Notes under the pieces: generated by a model | The model's database searches: none | What the model saw: only the letters and a program-made list of their open reading frames with translations | Told to the model about the DNA's origin: nothing | Program-made: the position numbers and the translations under genes | Shown here: positions 44,648-53,085 of the stretch, piece after piece | Layout of the letters: each line of letters begins with the position of its first letter | How positions within the stretch are numbered: the first letter of the stretch is position 1 | Assembly (NCBI RefSeq): GCF_003605435.1 | Contig: NZ_QXQB01000006.1 | Coordinates: 124,001-188,000 of the forward strand | Direction of reading: 5' to 3' | DNA length: 64,000 nt | DNA from: Paenibacillus pinisoli | GTDB taxonomy: Bacteria; Bacillota; Bacilli; Paenibacillales; Paenibacillaceae

Positions 44648-45562
44648 ATGAATGACTATCTTGCAAGCTTAACGACGGAGGGGATTAATGCCGAAACGGC
44701 CATGATTGATGAGCTGGCAACTGAGCAAATGCTGAAGCTTATCAATCAGGAAGACGCGACGGTGCCTACAGCGGTCGCCGCAGAGCTGCCTCATATTGCA
44801 GCTGCGGTGGAAGCGCTTCATCGGGTGCTGGCAAGCGGCGGCCGCATGTTCTACATCGGCGCGGGAACATCGGGACGACTTGGTGTGCTTGACGCTTCAG
44901 AATGTCCGCCGACCTTCGGAACCGATCCCTCAATGGTACAGGGTCATATCGCAGGCGGTGACATCGCGCTGCGGGTAGCTGTGGAAGGCTGCGAAGATGA
45001 TGGAGATGAAGGCAAGGCATTGATCGACCGTATCGGTGTGACCGAGAATGACGCAGTAATCGGAATTTCCGCCAGCGGAAGCGCCGCATTCGTAATTGAG
45101 GGGCTGCGCAGAGCGGGAGAGATTGGAGCGACGACGATTTGCGTCGTGAACAACAAGGATACGAAGCTGAGCGAAGTAAGCTCTATCACGATTGCGCCGG
45201 TTGTTGGACCGGAGGTTATCGCGGGCTCTACGAGGCTGAAAGCAGGTACAGCGCAGAAGCTGGTACTGAACATGCTGACGACGGGCACGATGGTGAAGCT
45301 GGGCAAGACTTACAATAACTTAATGGTCGATATGAAGGCCAGCAACAACAAGCTGTACGATCGTGCGGTGCGCATGATCAGAACGACGACCGGGGTTGAC
45401 CACGACACGGCCAAGGATACTTTGCAGAAATCGGATATGGACTGCAAGCTGGCGATCATGATGATCAAGTCCGGGCTTCAAGCCGATGAGGCGCGAAAAG
45501 TGCTGTCTGATTGCGGAGGCAGCCTGAAGAGAGCTATTCGCGTTTGCGCTAAAGTAATGTAA
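44648..45562 (+). CDS. murQ: N-acetylmuramic acid 6-phosphate etherase
   Basis: 304 residues; textbook MurQ: FYIGAGTSGRLGVLDASECPPTFG (about residue 74), GHIAGGD, and SASGSAAFVIEGL (about 142), ending with a helix-rich C-terminal domain. The enzyme cleaves the D-lactyl ether of MurNAc-6P to GlcNAc-6P plus D-lactate in the cytosol during cell-wall recycling. RBS TTAGGGGAAT is eight bases before the ATG. Head of the sugar-uptake operon; its presence fixes the pathway as MurNAc degradation. Confidence 0.96.
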   Translation: MNDYLASLTTEGINAETAMIDELATEQMLKLINQEDATVPTAVAAELPHIAAAVEALHRVLASGGRMFYIGAGTSGRLGVLDASECPPTFGTDPSMVQGHIAGGDIALRVAVEGCEDDGDEGKALIDRIGVTENDAVIGISASGSAAFVIEGLRRAGEIGATTICVVNNKDTKLSEVSSITIAPVVGPEVIAGSTRLKAGTAQKLVLNMLTTGTMVKLGKTYNNLMVDMKASNNKLYDRAVRMIRTTTGVDHDTAKDTLQKSDMDCKLAIMMIKSGLQADEARKVLSDCGGSLKRAIRVCAKVM

Positions 45563-45620
45563 GGTTGCTTGGCCGGATGTGGGTATATAGAATTAAATTA
45601 TTAAAGGGAGGATCTTAGCA

Positions 45621-47072
45621 ATGAAAAGAAAAACGAAATTTGTTGCAACTGTTTTGGCCCTCATGCTTTCTGTAGGCGCACTTTCCGCTTGCGGATCCAG
45701 CAACAACAATGCTGGACCAAGCAACTCGCCTAGCCCGACTTCTTCCGCAGGTTCCGAGGGGGGCGAGGCTGCAAAAGATACCATCACAGCCCTTCTTCCG
45801 CCGGTATCGCCTAAGTATCAAGAGAATTTCAAGAAAATGGAAGAAGACTTCAACAAGCTTTATCCTAACCTGACTTTGAAAATTGAACCTGCAAGCTGGG
45901 AAGACATGACGCAGAAGCTTGATACTCAAGTGAACGCGGGCAGCCCTCCTGACCTTGCTTTCATCGGCTCCGACGGCATCTCCAAGTATGCGCAAATGGG
46001 CATGCTGATGGATATTAAAGACCTGGTTACTCCTGAGATGGTAGCTGACTTCGATGAAGCTCCGCTTCAATACATGAAGAACGGCGAAGGCCTGTACGGC
46101 ATGCCGGCTTACATGGAAGTTCATGCGATTGGCGGCAACAAGCAAATGCTTGAGCAAGCTGGCATCGACTGGAAGAAAGTGCAAGAGCAAGGCTGGACTT
46201 ATGAAGAGTTCCGCGAAGCGATCAAAGCCGGCGTTGTAACGGAAAACGGCAAAACGCGCTACGGTTTCGTATTCGCAACAGCTGGCGTAGCTTCCAAAGA
46301 CTACCTGAGCATTTTGGTGAAAAATGCAGGCATGCCTTCGCCATTCACACAAGATCATAAGTATGCTTATACAAGCAAAAACTATCTGGAAGTGCTGAAA
46401 GCGATCCGTCAAATGATCGACGACGGCTCCATGCCGAAAGAGCTGAGCTCCGTTGACGCAGGCAAGCGCTGGAACATGTTCCTGACTGGCCAGACGATGA
46501 TCACAGGCAAAGGCCTGGCGGTATTCGAGAACTCTGCTAACCAAAACAACAAGAAAATCGAAGCAAATGATGGAAGCGCTGTTGCGGACAGCATCGCAGT
46601 AGATTACATCGTATTGCCGGTGCCTTCCTTCGCAGGTCAAGAAGCGGTATCCCATGCTGTTGTTGACGGCTATGTCGCATTCCGCGGCAAGAAAGAGCCA
46701 ACTGACGAGCACAAAGCTAACGTAGTAAAAGCAGCTTACTTCCTGGCAAGCGGCCAAGTAGCAGCTACAACTAACGCAGACCTGTTCGCAGCGCATATTA
46801 CTAACAGCGCACGTGAAATCGCAAAAACAATGGAATCCACTCGCAACCCTGACAACGTAGCGGCTGTTGAGAAAATGCTGGAGCATGCTGCACCGGCTCG
46901 TCCTGACATCCCTGTAGAACTGGGCGCGAAAGCAATCAAAGTAGAAAACGAAGTTGTTATTCCTAAGCTGCAAGCATTGCTGGCTGGCGAGATTTCGCCA
47001 GAAGATATGTATGAAGCAGTTAAGAAAGCTGCAATCGATACCTTTGGCGCAGATGGTGTTGTACAAGAGTAA
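45621..47072 (+). CDS. Sugar ABC transporter substrate-binding lipoprotein (CUT1 type)
   Basis: 483 residues; lipobox LSACG, then a Ser/Gly/Asn-rich linker and an extracellular solute-binding domain of the MalE-like family 1 fold (DFNKLYPNLTLKIEPASWEDM, GSPPDLAFIGSDG, GLYGMPAYMEV). Binds a carbohydrate outside the membrane for the two following permeases. Sits 58 bases after murQ and is followed by a strong hairpin, as is usual for abundant binding proteins. The linked MurQ suggests amino-sugar or muropeptide disaccharides as ligand. No ATPase gene accompanies it, so a shared MsmX-type ATPase elsewhere is likely. Confidence 0.92.
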   Translation: MKRKTKFVATVLALMLSVGALSACGSSNNNAGPSNSPSPTSSAGSEGGEAAKDTITALLPPVSPKYQENFKKMEEDFNKLYPNLTLKIEPASWEDMTQKLDTQVNAGSPPDLAFIGSDGISKYAQMGMLMDIKDLVTPEMVADFDEAPLQYMKNGEGLYGMPAYMEVHAIGGNKQMLEQAGIDWKKVQEQGWTYEEFREAIKAGVVTENGKTRYGFVFATAGVASKDYLSILVKNAGMPSPFTQDHKYAYTSKNYLEVLKAIRQMIDDGSMPKELSSVDAGKRWNMFLTGQTMITGKGLAVFENSANQNNKKIEANDGSAVADSIAVDYIVLPVPSFAGQEAVSHAVVDGYVAFRGKKEPTDEHKANVVKAAYFLASGQVAATTNADLFAAHITNSAREIAKTMESTRNPDNVAAVEKMLEHAAPARPDIPVELGAKAIKVENEVVIPKLQALLAGEISPEDMYEAVKKAAIDTFGADGVVQE

Positions 47073-47168
47073 TTCCGTTCAGGCAATCCCATCGTATGTA
47101 ACCTAAGGGTGAGCGACCGCGTTTGAGCGGAGGTTTTGATCGCCGATCCATTCGGCAAGATTAACGCT

Positions 47169-47213
47169 CGGATAGCCGCCCCCTGATCGGGGGGGCTATC
47201 CGAATTATGTTTT
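47169..47213 (+). terminator. Hairpin after the binding-protein gene (attenuator)
   Basis: CGGATAGCC and GGCTATCCG close a GC-rich stem with CCCC/GGGG; AATTATGTTTTT follows. It probably reduces transcription into the permease genes. Confidence 0.75.
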
Positions 47214-47246
47214 TGGCGAAGTTAGCGGTAGTGAAAGGAGTCCTGA

Positions 47247-48149
47247 ATGATGGCTCGAGCATCAAGCATCAAGAATCGTCTTAATAAGGGCGATAGCGTA
47301 TGGGCGTATGGTTTTATTGCAGTAGCGCTCGTCGTATATGCGCTATTCACAGCGTATCCCGTTATAAGTGCACTACTTATCAGTTTTCAGGAATACCGTC
47401 CATTAGGCTCAAGCTTCATTGGATTTGACAATTACGCGAGTATCTTCAAGAGCGAGCTCTTCGGCAAAGCTTTGTGGAACACGCTAGTCTATACGGTACT
47501 GACGGTTCCGGTTGCGCTGATTCTCTCCTTCGGTGTTGCCATTATGATTATGCCGCTTAAGAAATGGGCACAGACAACGTTCAAGGCGATCTATTACTTG
47601 CCTGCTGTTGCATCTGGCGTTGCCTTGTCCGTTGTATGGCTGTGGATCTACGATCCGATGCCGGGCGGCATACTCAACCAGCTGATCGGACTTGTCGGCA
47701 TCGAGAATCAGAACTGGCTGGGCTCAAGCTCCACGTCCATGTTCTCTCTCGTCCTGATGTCCTGGCTGTCCAGCCACGGAACGAGCATCATCATCTATGT
47801 AGCCGCGCTGCTTGGCATTGACGAAAGCTACTATGAAGCGGCTGAGATTGATGGCGCAACGTTCTGGCAGAAGATGTGGCATATCGTTATTCCATGCCTG
47901 AAGCCAACCACTTTGTTCTTGCTCGTAACCGGCGTTATCGGCTCCTTCCAGGTATTCCAGAATGCGTACCTGATGACAGGCGGCGGACCGGACCATTCCA
48001 CAACAATGGTGGGCTTGCTTATCTTTGATACGGCGTTCAAATATTTCGAATTCGGCAAAGCAGCGGCTCAATCGCTTATCCTTGCCTTGATTATCGGCAT
48101 CATCGCGTTTATCCAGTTCAAGTTCCTGGGCAAAGACGTGGAATACTAG
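47247..48149 (+). CDS. Sugar ABC transporter permease (MalF-type)
   Basis: 300 residues, six membrane segments, beginning with a basic N-terminus and SVWAYGFIAVALVVYALFTAYPVISALLISF. The EAA motif EAAEIDGATFWQKMWHIVIPCLKPT (about 206) contacts the ATPase. Spacing of 18 bases to the second permease. Two consecutive ATGs exist; the first has AAAGGAG six bases upstream. Confidence 0.93.
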   Translation: MMARASSIKNRLNKGDSVWAYGFIAVALVVYALFTAYPVISALLISFQEYRPLGSSFIGFDNYASIFKSELFGKALWNTLVYTVLTVPVALILSFGVAIMIMPLKKWAQTTFKAIYYLPAVASGVALSVVWLWIYDPMPGGILNQLIGLVGIENQNWLGSSSTSMFSLVLMSWLSSHGTSIIIYVAALLGIDESYYEAAEIDGATFWQKMWHIVIPCLKPTTLFLLVTGVIGSFQVFQNAYLMTGGGPDHSTTMVGLLIFDTAFKYFEFGKAAAQSLILALIIGIIAFIQFKFLGKDVEY

Positions 48150-48167
48150 TAGAAGGAGGGACCCGAA

Positions 48168-49028
48168 TTGGCCCTGTTTAACAACCACTTGGGAAATCGC
48201 GCAGCCAGATACACACGCAACACGATTATTGTTGTCCTCCTTCTGCTGTTCGCGTTAGCAACTTTGTTCCCAATCTATTTCATGGTAATGTCCTCCTTCG
48301 GGGACCCCGTAGAAGCCGGAGCGATCAGCTATTCAATCTGGCCGGGCAAGTTCTCGTTCGAATCGTATAAGTTCTTCTTCAATTTCAGTGAATACTCGTA
48401 CCGCTGGTTATTGAACTCCTTGATCGTAGCTACGGTCGTTATGGTCTCGAATGTCGTCTTCGCCACAATGGCGGGTTATGCGTTCGCGAAGATCAACTTC
48501 AAAGGCCGCAACGTGCTGTTCGCTGTATTGCTGGCGGCAATGATGATTCCTTATCAGGTTACGCAAGTACCGCTCTACATTCTGATCGTGAACATATTCG
48601 AGATTCAGAATACGTACCAGGCACTCATTATGCCTTCTCTTGTTACGGTCTACAATATCTTCCTGGCGAAGCAGTTCATGAGCTCCATTCCGAAGGAAGT
48701 GCTGGAGAGCGCCAAGGTAGAAGGCGCAAGCCAGTTCAGAATTTTGACCAAAATCATTATGCCTTTGTCCAAAACCGTTATGGCCGTTATGGCTATCCTG
48801 ACGTTCATGGAAAATTGGAACACGTTCTTCTGGCCGTTCCTGGTAACGAACACGATGGATATGCAGACGATCCAAGTCGGCCTGAAAAACTTCCGTTTCG
48901 CCAACACGACATTCTTTGCTCCGATGATGGCGGGCGCGACGATTTCGGCGGTTCCGATGTTCATTCTGTTCTTCAGCCTGCAGCGTTACTTCCTGGAGGG
49001 TGTAACAGTCGGCGCGGTCAAAGGTTAA
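48168..49028 (+). CDS. Sugar ABC transporter permease (MalG-type)
   Basis: 286 residues from TTG 48168 preceded by GGAGGG seven bases upstream. Six membrane segments; EAA motif ESAKVEGASQFRILTKIIMPLSKT (about 182) is complete. Partner of the upstream permease. A hairpin follows the stop before the GNAT gene. Confidence 0.92.
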   Translation: MALFNNHLGNRAARYTRNTIIVVLLLLFALATLFPIYFMVMSSFGDPVEAGAISYSIWPGKFSFESYKFFFNFSEYSYRWLLNSLIVATVVMVSNVVFATMAGYAFAKINFKGRNVLFAVLLAAMMIPYQVTQVPLYILIVNIFEIQNTYQALIMPSLVTVYNIFLAKQFMSSIPKEVLESAKVEGASQFRILTKIIMPLSKTVMAVMAILTFMENWNTFFWPFLVTNTMDMQTIQVGLKNFRFANTTFFAPMMAGATISAVPMFILFFSLQRYFLEGVTVGAVKG

Positions 49029-49041
49029 CATTTGCGCTTAC

Positions 49042-49069
49042 AAGGCTGCGGCTCCTGCCGCAGCCTTGG
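49042..49069 (+). terminator. GC-rich hairpin between permease and GNAT gene
   Basis: AAGGCTGCGG and CCGCAGCCTT around a short loop. There is no T tract, so probably an mRNA stability or partial-termination element. Confidence 0.5.
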
Positions 49070-49103
49070 TATTAGGAGCGGTTCATGGAAGAGGAGGGAC
49101 AGC

Positions 49104-50072
49104 ATGATTGCAACTTGGAATGAGCGATACCGCTCGGAAGTGATCGGTTTGTGGAATAGGGAAGCCGTTAAGGACAGCTACAAGGAGATGACGGAAGAGG
49201 ATTTCTCCCGGATCTTCACGGATCATGCCAACTTCGATCCGGCTTGCACGTTCGTATGGCTGGAGGAAGGCCGGGTAACGGGCTTCGCCTGCGGCTGTGC
49301 GGGAGACGAGCTTCCGCTGGGCGATGTGGCCGGATATATCACCTGCATCGTGCTCGATTCCGATTCTGAGAAGCAGGCTCGATATGCCGCATTGCTGAAC
49401 GCTATGGAGCAGCGGTTCCTAGAGCTTGGCAAGAAGCAGGCGGAGGTTCTGTTCTTTAACCCGATGCAGCTGCCTTGGTACATCCCGGATACAGACCGCC
49501 ATGAGCACAATAATGCGCCTGGCGTGCCAGTCGGAAGCGGCCTGCACCAATTTCTGCTGCAGGAGGGCTACGCGGAGCGCGCTACGCAATGCGCGATGTA
49601 TCTGAAGCTTGGAGCCTTCGAGGTGCCGGAGAGCATACTGGCGAAGGAAGAGAAGGCTGCGGCAGACGGTTACACGGTTGAACTGCTGGATACGGCCAAG
49701 CATTCCGGCATCGCCGAGATGCTGGATACGCTGGGCAATCCGCTGTGGAAGAGGGAGATTGGCGGCAGCGCCGAGTCGGGCACGCCAGTCGTCATTGCAG
49801 CGCATGAAGGAAAGACGGTCGGCTTCGCCGGTCCGGTCATCAGGCAGCCTAACGGTCGCGGCTATTTCGCCGGGATTGGGGTTATGCCGGAGCATGAAGG
49901 CCACGGACTGGGCTCTAGCCTGTTCTTCCGCTTATGCGAGGCTTTCCAAAATATCGGTACGGACTATATGTCCTTGTATACAGGCAGCAACAATCCTGCC
50001 ATTCGCATCTATGAGAAAGCCGGATTTCAGACGGTGAAAACATTCGCTATCATGAGGAAGGAGCTTGTATAA
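49104..50072 (+). CDS. GNAT-family N-acetyltransferase (two domains)
   Basis: 322 residues from ATG 49104 (GAGGAGGGA). Two GNAT-type halves: an N-terminal one that looks degenerate (residues 1-150) and a C-terminal one with the acetyl-CoA loop GIGVMPEHEGHGLGSSLFFRLCEA (about 262) and GSNNPAIRIYEKAGF (about 296). In this operon it may re-acetylate glucosamine or an amino-sugar derivative, which would complement the downstream deacetylase; the substrate is inferred. Two bases from the next start, so clearly co-translated. Confidence 0.85.
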   Translation: MIATWNERYRSEVIGLWNREAVKDSYKEMTEEDFSRIFTDHANFDPACTFVWLEEGRVTGFACGCAGDELPLGDVAGYITCIVLDSDSEKQARYAALLNAMEQRFLELGKKQAEVLFFNPMQLPWYIPDTDRHEHNNAPGVPVGSGLHQFLLQEGYAERATQCAMYLKLGAFEVPESILAKEEKAAADGYTVELLDTAKHSGIAEMLDTLGNPLWKREIGGSAESGTPVVIAAHEGKTVGFAGPVIRQPNGRGYFAGIGVMPEHEGHGLGSSLFFRLCEAFQNIGTDYMSLYTGSNNPAIRIYEKAGFQTVKTFAIMRKELV

Positions 50073-50074
50073 CC

Positions 50075-50782
50075 ATGAGTGAGAGACAACCGATTACGAT
50101 TCTGGGCATTGGCGCCCATGTAGGTGACGTAGAGCTGGTAGCCGGAGGCGTGCTTGCAAGCCATTATCTGAAAGGCGACAAGATTGCGACGCTGGCTCTG
50201 ACTGCGGGCGAGCGCGGCGTTCCTGATTGGCAGGACGTGAATGAATACCGTGAGCAGAAGATTCGCGAAGCGCATACCTTTGCGGGTATGCTGGGCGGAG
50301 AGGCTCGCGTATTCGAGATTCCGGACGGCGAGGTTCCGGATGATCAAGAGATTCGCCTGCGCGTCTGCGATGTCATTCGCGAGGTGAAGCCGAACATCAT
50401 CATCACCCATCATTGCAACAGCATGCACAAGGACCATGCTACGACACACCGTATCGTCAACGATGCACGGTTCTTCGCCGGCCTGCGAGCGATGGAGCGC
50501 GAGCATCCGCCGCATTTTGCAGCCAAGCTGTATTATGGCGAGAACTGGGAGGATGCGGTCGACTACGTGCCTTATGTATACGTAGACTTCAACCAGGAAG
50601 CATTCGACCTGTGGATCAAAGCGCTGTCTACGCACTGGTTCGTGACAGGCAGCAAGTCGTTCAACTATATGGATTATTACAAATCTCTTGCCCGCGTAAG
50701 GGGTCTGGAAGCCCGGAAGGAATATGCGGAGACGTTCATGATTCCAGCCGAGACGATGCGCTTGCGTCAATCCGAGCTGTAG
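50075..50782 (+). CDS. PIG-L/LmbE-family deacetylase with altered active-site motif
   Basis: 235 residues. LmbE fold with AHVGDVELVAGG (residue about 13) and HHCNSMHKDHATTHR (about 112). The family norm is AHPDD(V)E: here His and the second Asp (zinc ligands) and the Glu remain, but the Asp that acts as general base is Gly. So it may be a divergent GlcNAc/MurNAc deacetylase, or non-catalytic. A second zinc-ligand His (in HKDH) is present. Between the GNAT and NamZ genes, 24 bases from the latter. Confidence 0.83.
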   Translation: MSERQPITILGIGAHVGDVELVAGGVLASHYLKGDKIATLALTAGERGVPDWQDVNEYREQKIREAHTFAGMLGGEARVFEIPDGEVPDDQEIRLRVCDVIREVKPNIIITHHCNSMHKDHATTHRIVNDARFFAGLRAMEREHPPHFAAKLYYGENWEDAVDYVPYVYVDFNQEAFDLWIKALSTHWFVTGSKSFNYMDYYKSLARVRGLEARKEYAETFMIPAETMRLRQSEL

Positions 50783-50806
50783 TCCTGAGTTCAGGAGGAG
50801 AAGCTT

Positions 50807-51946
50807 ATGATACGCAACGGAATTGACAATATCGATGCCTATGCCGATCTGTTCCGCGGCAAAAGGCTGGGTCTCATTACAGCGCCGACAGGACTGAATG
50901 CGGAGTTCCGTTCGACGATTGATATCCTGCATGAGAAGTTCAATCTGGCGGCTATGTTCTCTCCCGAGCACGGCGTTCGCGGCGATCTGGCCGCGGGCGC
51001 GCTGGTCGATACGTATATCGATCCTGCGACGGGCGTCCCCGTATACAGCTTGTACCGCAAGGACTCCAAACGCTTGACGCCGGAGATGCTGGACGCCGTC
51101 GATATGGTCGTCTATGATATTCAGGATGTGGGAGCCCGCTATTATACTTTTATCTATACGATGCTGTACGCAATGGAAGACTGCGCAAAGGCCGGGAAGC
51201 CTTTCGTAGTATTGGACCGGATGAATCCGCTTGACGGCGTAACGGTAGAAGGCAATGTGCTTAAGGAAGGCTTCACGTCGTTCGTAGGCAACTATCCGCT
51301 TGCTGTACGGTATGGACTGACGGCCGGAGAGGTTGCGACGATGGTGAGCAGCGAGACCAATCTGGGCGCTGAGCTGTATGTCGTGCCATGCGAGGGATGG
51401 GACCGGACGATGACGTTTTCGGGGACGGGCCGCGCCTGGATTCCTCCTTCCATGGGCATCCCGCGCTTCGATACGGCATTGCTCTATCCGGGCACTTGCC
51501 TCTTCGAAGGCACGAATCTGTCGGAGGGACGCGGCACGACAGCCCCGTTCGAGCTGATTGGCGCGCCGTTCGTAGATGCGGAGCTGCTTGCGAAGGAAAT
51601 GAATGCAAAAGGATTGCCGGGGGTCTACTTCCGTCCCTCCTACTTCAAGCCGACCTTCTCGAAGCATGAGGGCGAGCTTTGCAGAGGGGTATACGCGCAT
51701 GTGCTCGATGAGCGCGCGCTTAGACCGGTGGAGCTGGGCGTTGAGCTGCTCTTCACGGTGAAGAAGCTGTTCCCGGAATTTGCGTTCCTGCCGCCCGTAA
51801 GGGAGAACGGCAGGCCGTTCATCGACCTGCTATGCGGAGATGATGTATACCGGGCGGAGTCGGCCGACGTACCTGCGCTGCTGGAGCGGTTCCGAGAGGA
51901 AAGCCGCAGCTTCGAAGCGCGCAAGGCGCAATTCCATTTATATTAA
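50807..51946 (+). CDS. namZ: NamZ-type exo-beta-N-acetylmuramidase (DUF1343), cytosolic form
   Basis: 379 residues. The sequence enters the DUF1343 domain at once (RNGIDN, RGKRLGLITAPTGLN) and keeps the family blocks AAMFSPEHGVRGD (about 45), YDIQDVGARYYTFIYTM (about 105), VLDRMNPLDG (about 137), PCEGWDR and GTNLSEGRGTTAPFE (about 237). NamZ removes MurNAc from the non-reducing end of peptidoglycan fragments. B. subtilis NamZ is secreted; here there is no signal peptide, so it should act inside the cell on imported fragments. RBS GGAGGAGAA nine bases upstream. In operon order before a BadF kinase. Confidence 0.88.
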   Translation: MIRNGIDNIDAYADLFRGKRLGLITAPTGLNAEFRSTIDILHEKFNLAAMFSPEHGVRGDLAAGALVDTYIDPATGVPVYSLYRKDSKRLTPEMLDAVDMVVYDIQDVGARYYTFIYTMLYAMEDCAKAGKPFVVLDRMNPLDGVTVEGNVLKEGFTSFVGNYPLAVRYGLTAGEVATMVSSETNLGAELYVVPCEGWDRTMTFSGTGRAWIPPSMGIPRFDTALLYPGTCLFEGTNLSEGRGTTAPFELIGAPFVDAELLAKEMNAKGLPGVYFRPSYFKPTFSKHEGELCRGVYAHVLDERALRPVELGVELLFTVKKLFPEFAFLPPVRENGRPFIDLLCGDDVYRAESADVPALLERFREESRSFEARKAQFHLY

Positions 51947-51973
51947 TGACAACGAAGCCGGAGTGATTGGAAC

Positions 51974-52894
51974 ATGAGATACGTTGCGGGACTGGATGGC
52001 GGCGGCACGAAGACGGCGGTGACGATCGCGGATGAGAACGGATCGGTCGTACACGAATTTGCCGTTGGCGCCTTGAATATTAACGGCCAGGACGAAGCCA
52101 GTGTAAGAGCGGCTCTTGCCGAGATTTGCGTGGAGATTGGCCGCGTTTTGCCAGGCGGCCTCGGCGCTTGCGCAGTCATCTGTCTAGGCGCAGCGGGCAT
52201 TAGCAATCCCGTCGTTAGCGGCCTGATGACCTCAGGTCTGCGCGAGGGCGGCTTTGAAGGCGAGCTGGTGCTGGTCGGCGACCACGAGACCGCGCTATGC
52301 GGGGCGCATGACGGCTTATACGGCTCCATTCTGATTGCAGGCACCGGGTCCATCGCTTACGGCCGCAATGGAAGCGGCGATACGCATCGGGCCGGCGGTT
52401 TCGGCCATCTCATTGATGATGAAGGCAGCGGATACAGCATAGGCCGCGATCTGCTGTCAGCGGTTGTCCGTGCGTCCGATGGGCGCGAGGAGGCGACTGT
52501 CATCAGGGATCTGGTGTACGAGCGTCTGGGCATTGGCTCGGTGCGCGAGATCGTAGGCTTCGTCTATGATAAAAACCGGAATAAGAAAGAGATCGCCGCT
52601 ATTGCTCCGCTGCTATCCGCTGCCTGTGAAAGCGGGGACCGCGCGGCTTTGCGCATCGCGCAGAAGAATGCAGAAGCGCTTGCCGAGACGGCATATGCCG
52701 TCACCCAGCGTCTTGGTCTGCAAGACGGGGAGCTGGCGCTGCTCGGCAGCGTACTGACGCGCAATCGTCATGTGAGAGAGATGTTCATCGAGGCAATGGG
52801 CCGCCTGCAGCCGAAGCTGAGCTGCATCGAGCCGAAGCGGGACGCATCGTATGGAGCGGTCTTGCTTGCGCTGGAGAAGCTGAAGAACGGCTAG
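51974..52894 (+). CDS. BadF-type amino-sugar kinase 3 (MurK/NagK-like)
   Basis: 306 residues. YVAGLDGGGTKTAVT (phosphate-1), VGDHETALCGA (about 103), ILIAGTGSIAYG (about 119), GFGHLIDDEGSGYSIGRDLL (about 141). A clostridial member of this branch, MurK, phosphorylates both MurNAc and GlcNAc at O6; with NamZ upstream and MurQ in the same cluster, this is the best candidate for making MurNAc-6P here. Start ATG 51974 follows CCGGAGTG. 190 bases precede the AnmK gene. Confidence 0.88.
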   Translation: MRYVAGLDGGGTKTAVTIADENGSVVHEFAVGALNINGQDEASVRAALAEICVEIGRVLPGGLGACAVICLGAAGISNPVVSGLMTSGLREGGFEGELVLVGDHETALCGAHDGLYGSILIAGTGSIAYGRNGSGDTHRAGGFGHLIDDEGSGYSIGRDLLSAVVRASDGREEATVIRDLVYERLGIGSVREIVGFVYDKNRNKKEIAAIAPLLSAACESGDRAALRIAQKNAEALAETAYAVTQRLGLQDGELALLGSVLTRNRHVREMFIEAMGRLQPKLSCIEPKRDASYGAVLLALEKLKNG

Positions 52895-53085
52895 GCGGCA
52901 TATGCCGCAGCCGCTGGAGAGGATTAAGCGTCTATCAGCGGCAGCTGGCGGAAGCGTGAGGGCAGAGAGGCCGGCAGAACGATCTGTCGGCCTCTTGCTG
53001 TATAAGACGGCAGGCACTGGCCTTCAGGCAGCTATGGCGCCGAAGGCGAGTGCCTGACAATGAAGATGGGGGAGCGTGGCAGAGC

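Noticed and set aside
45615..47066. 483-codon antisense frame over the sugar-binding lipoprotein
   Set aside because: The plus-strand frame has a signal peptide, lipobox, RBS and a known fold; the antisense product is Cys/His-rich with no recognisable domain and arises from codon-usage shadow.
45621..49028. Complete ABC transporter with its own ATPase
   Set aside because: No ATPase gene lies in the cluster; CUT1 importers in Bacilli often share an MsmX-type ATPase encoded elsewhere.
50027..51700. 557-codon antisense frame over PIG-L and namZ
   Set aside because: It spans two well-defined plus-strand genes and has no start signal or domain.
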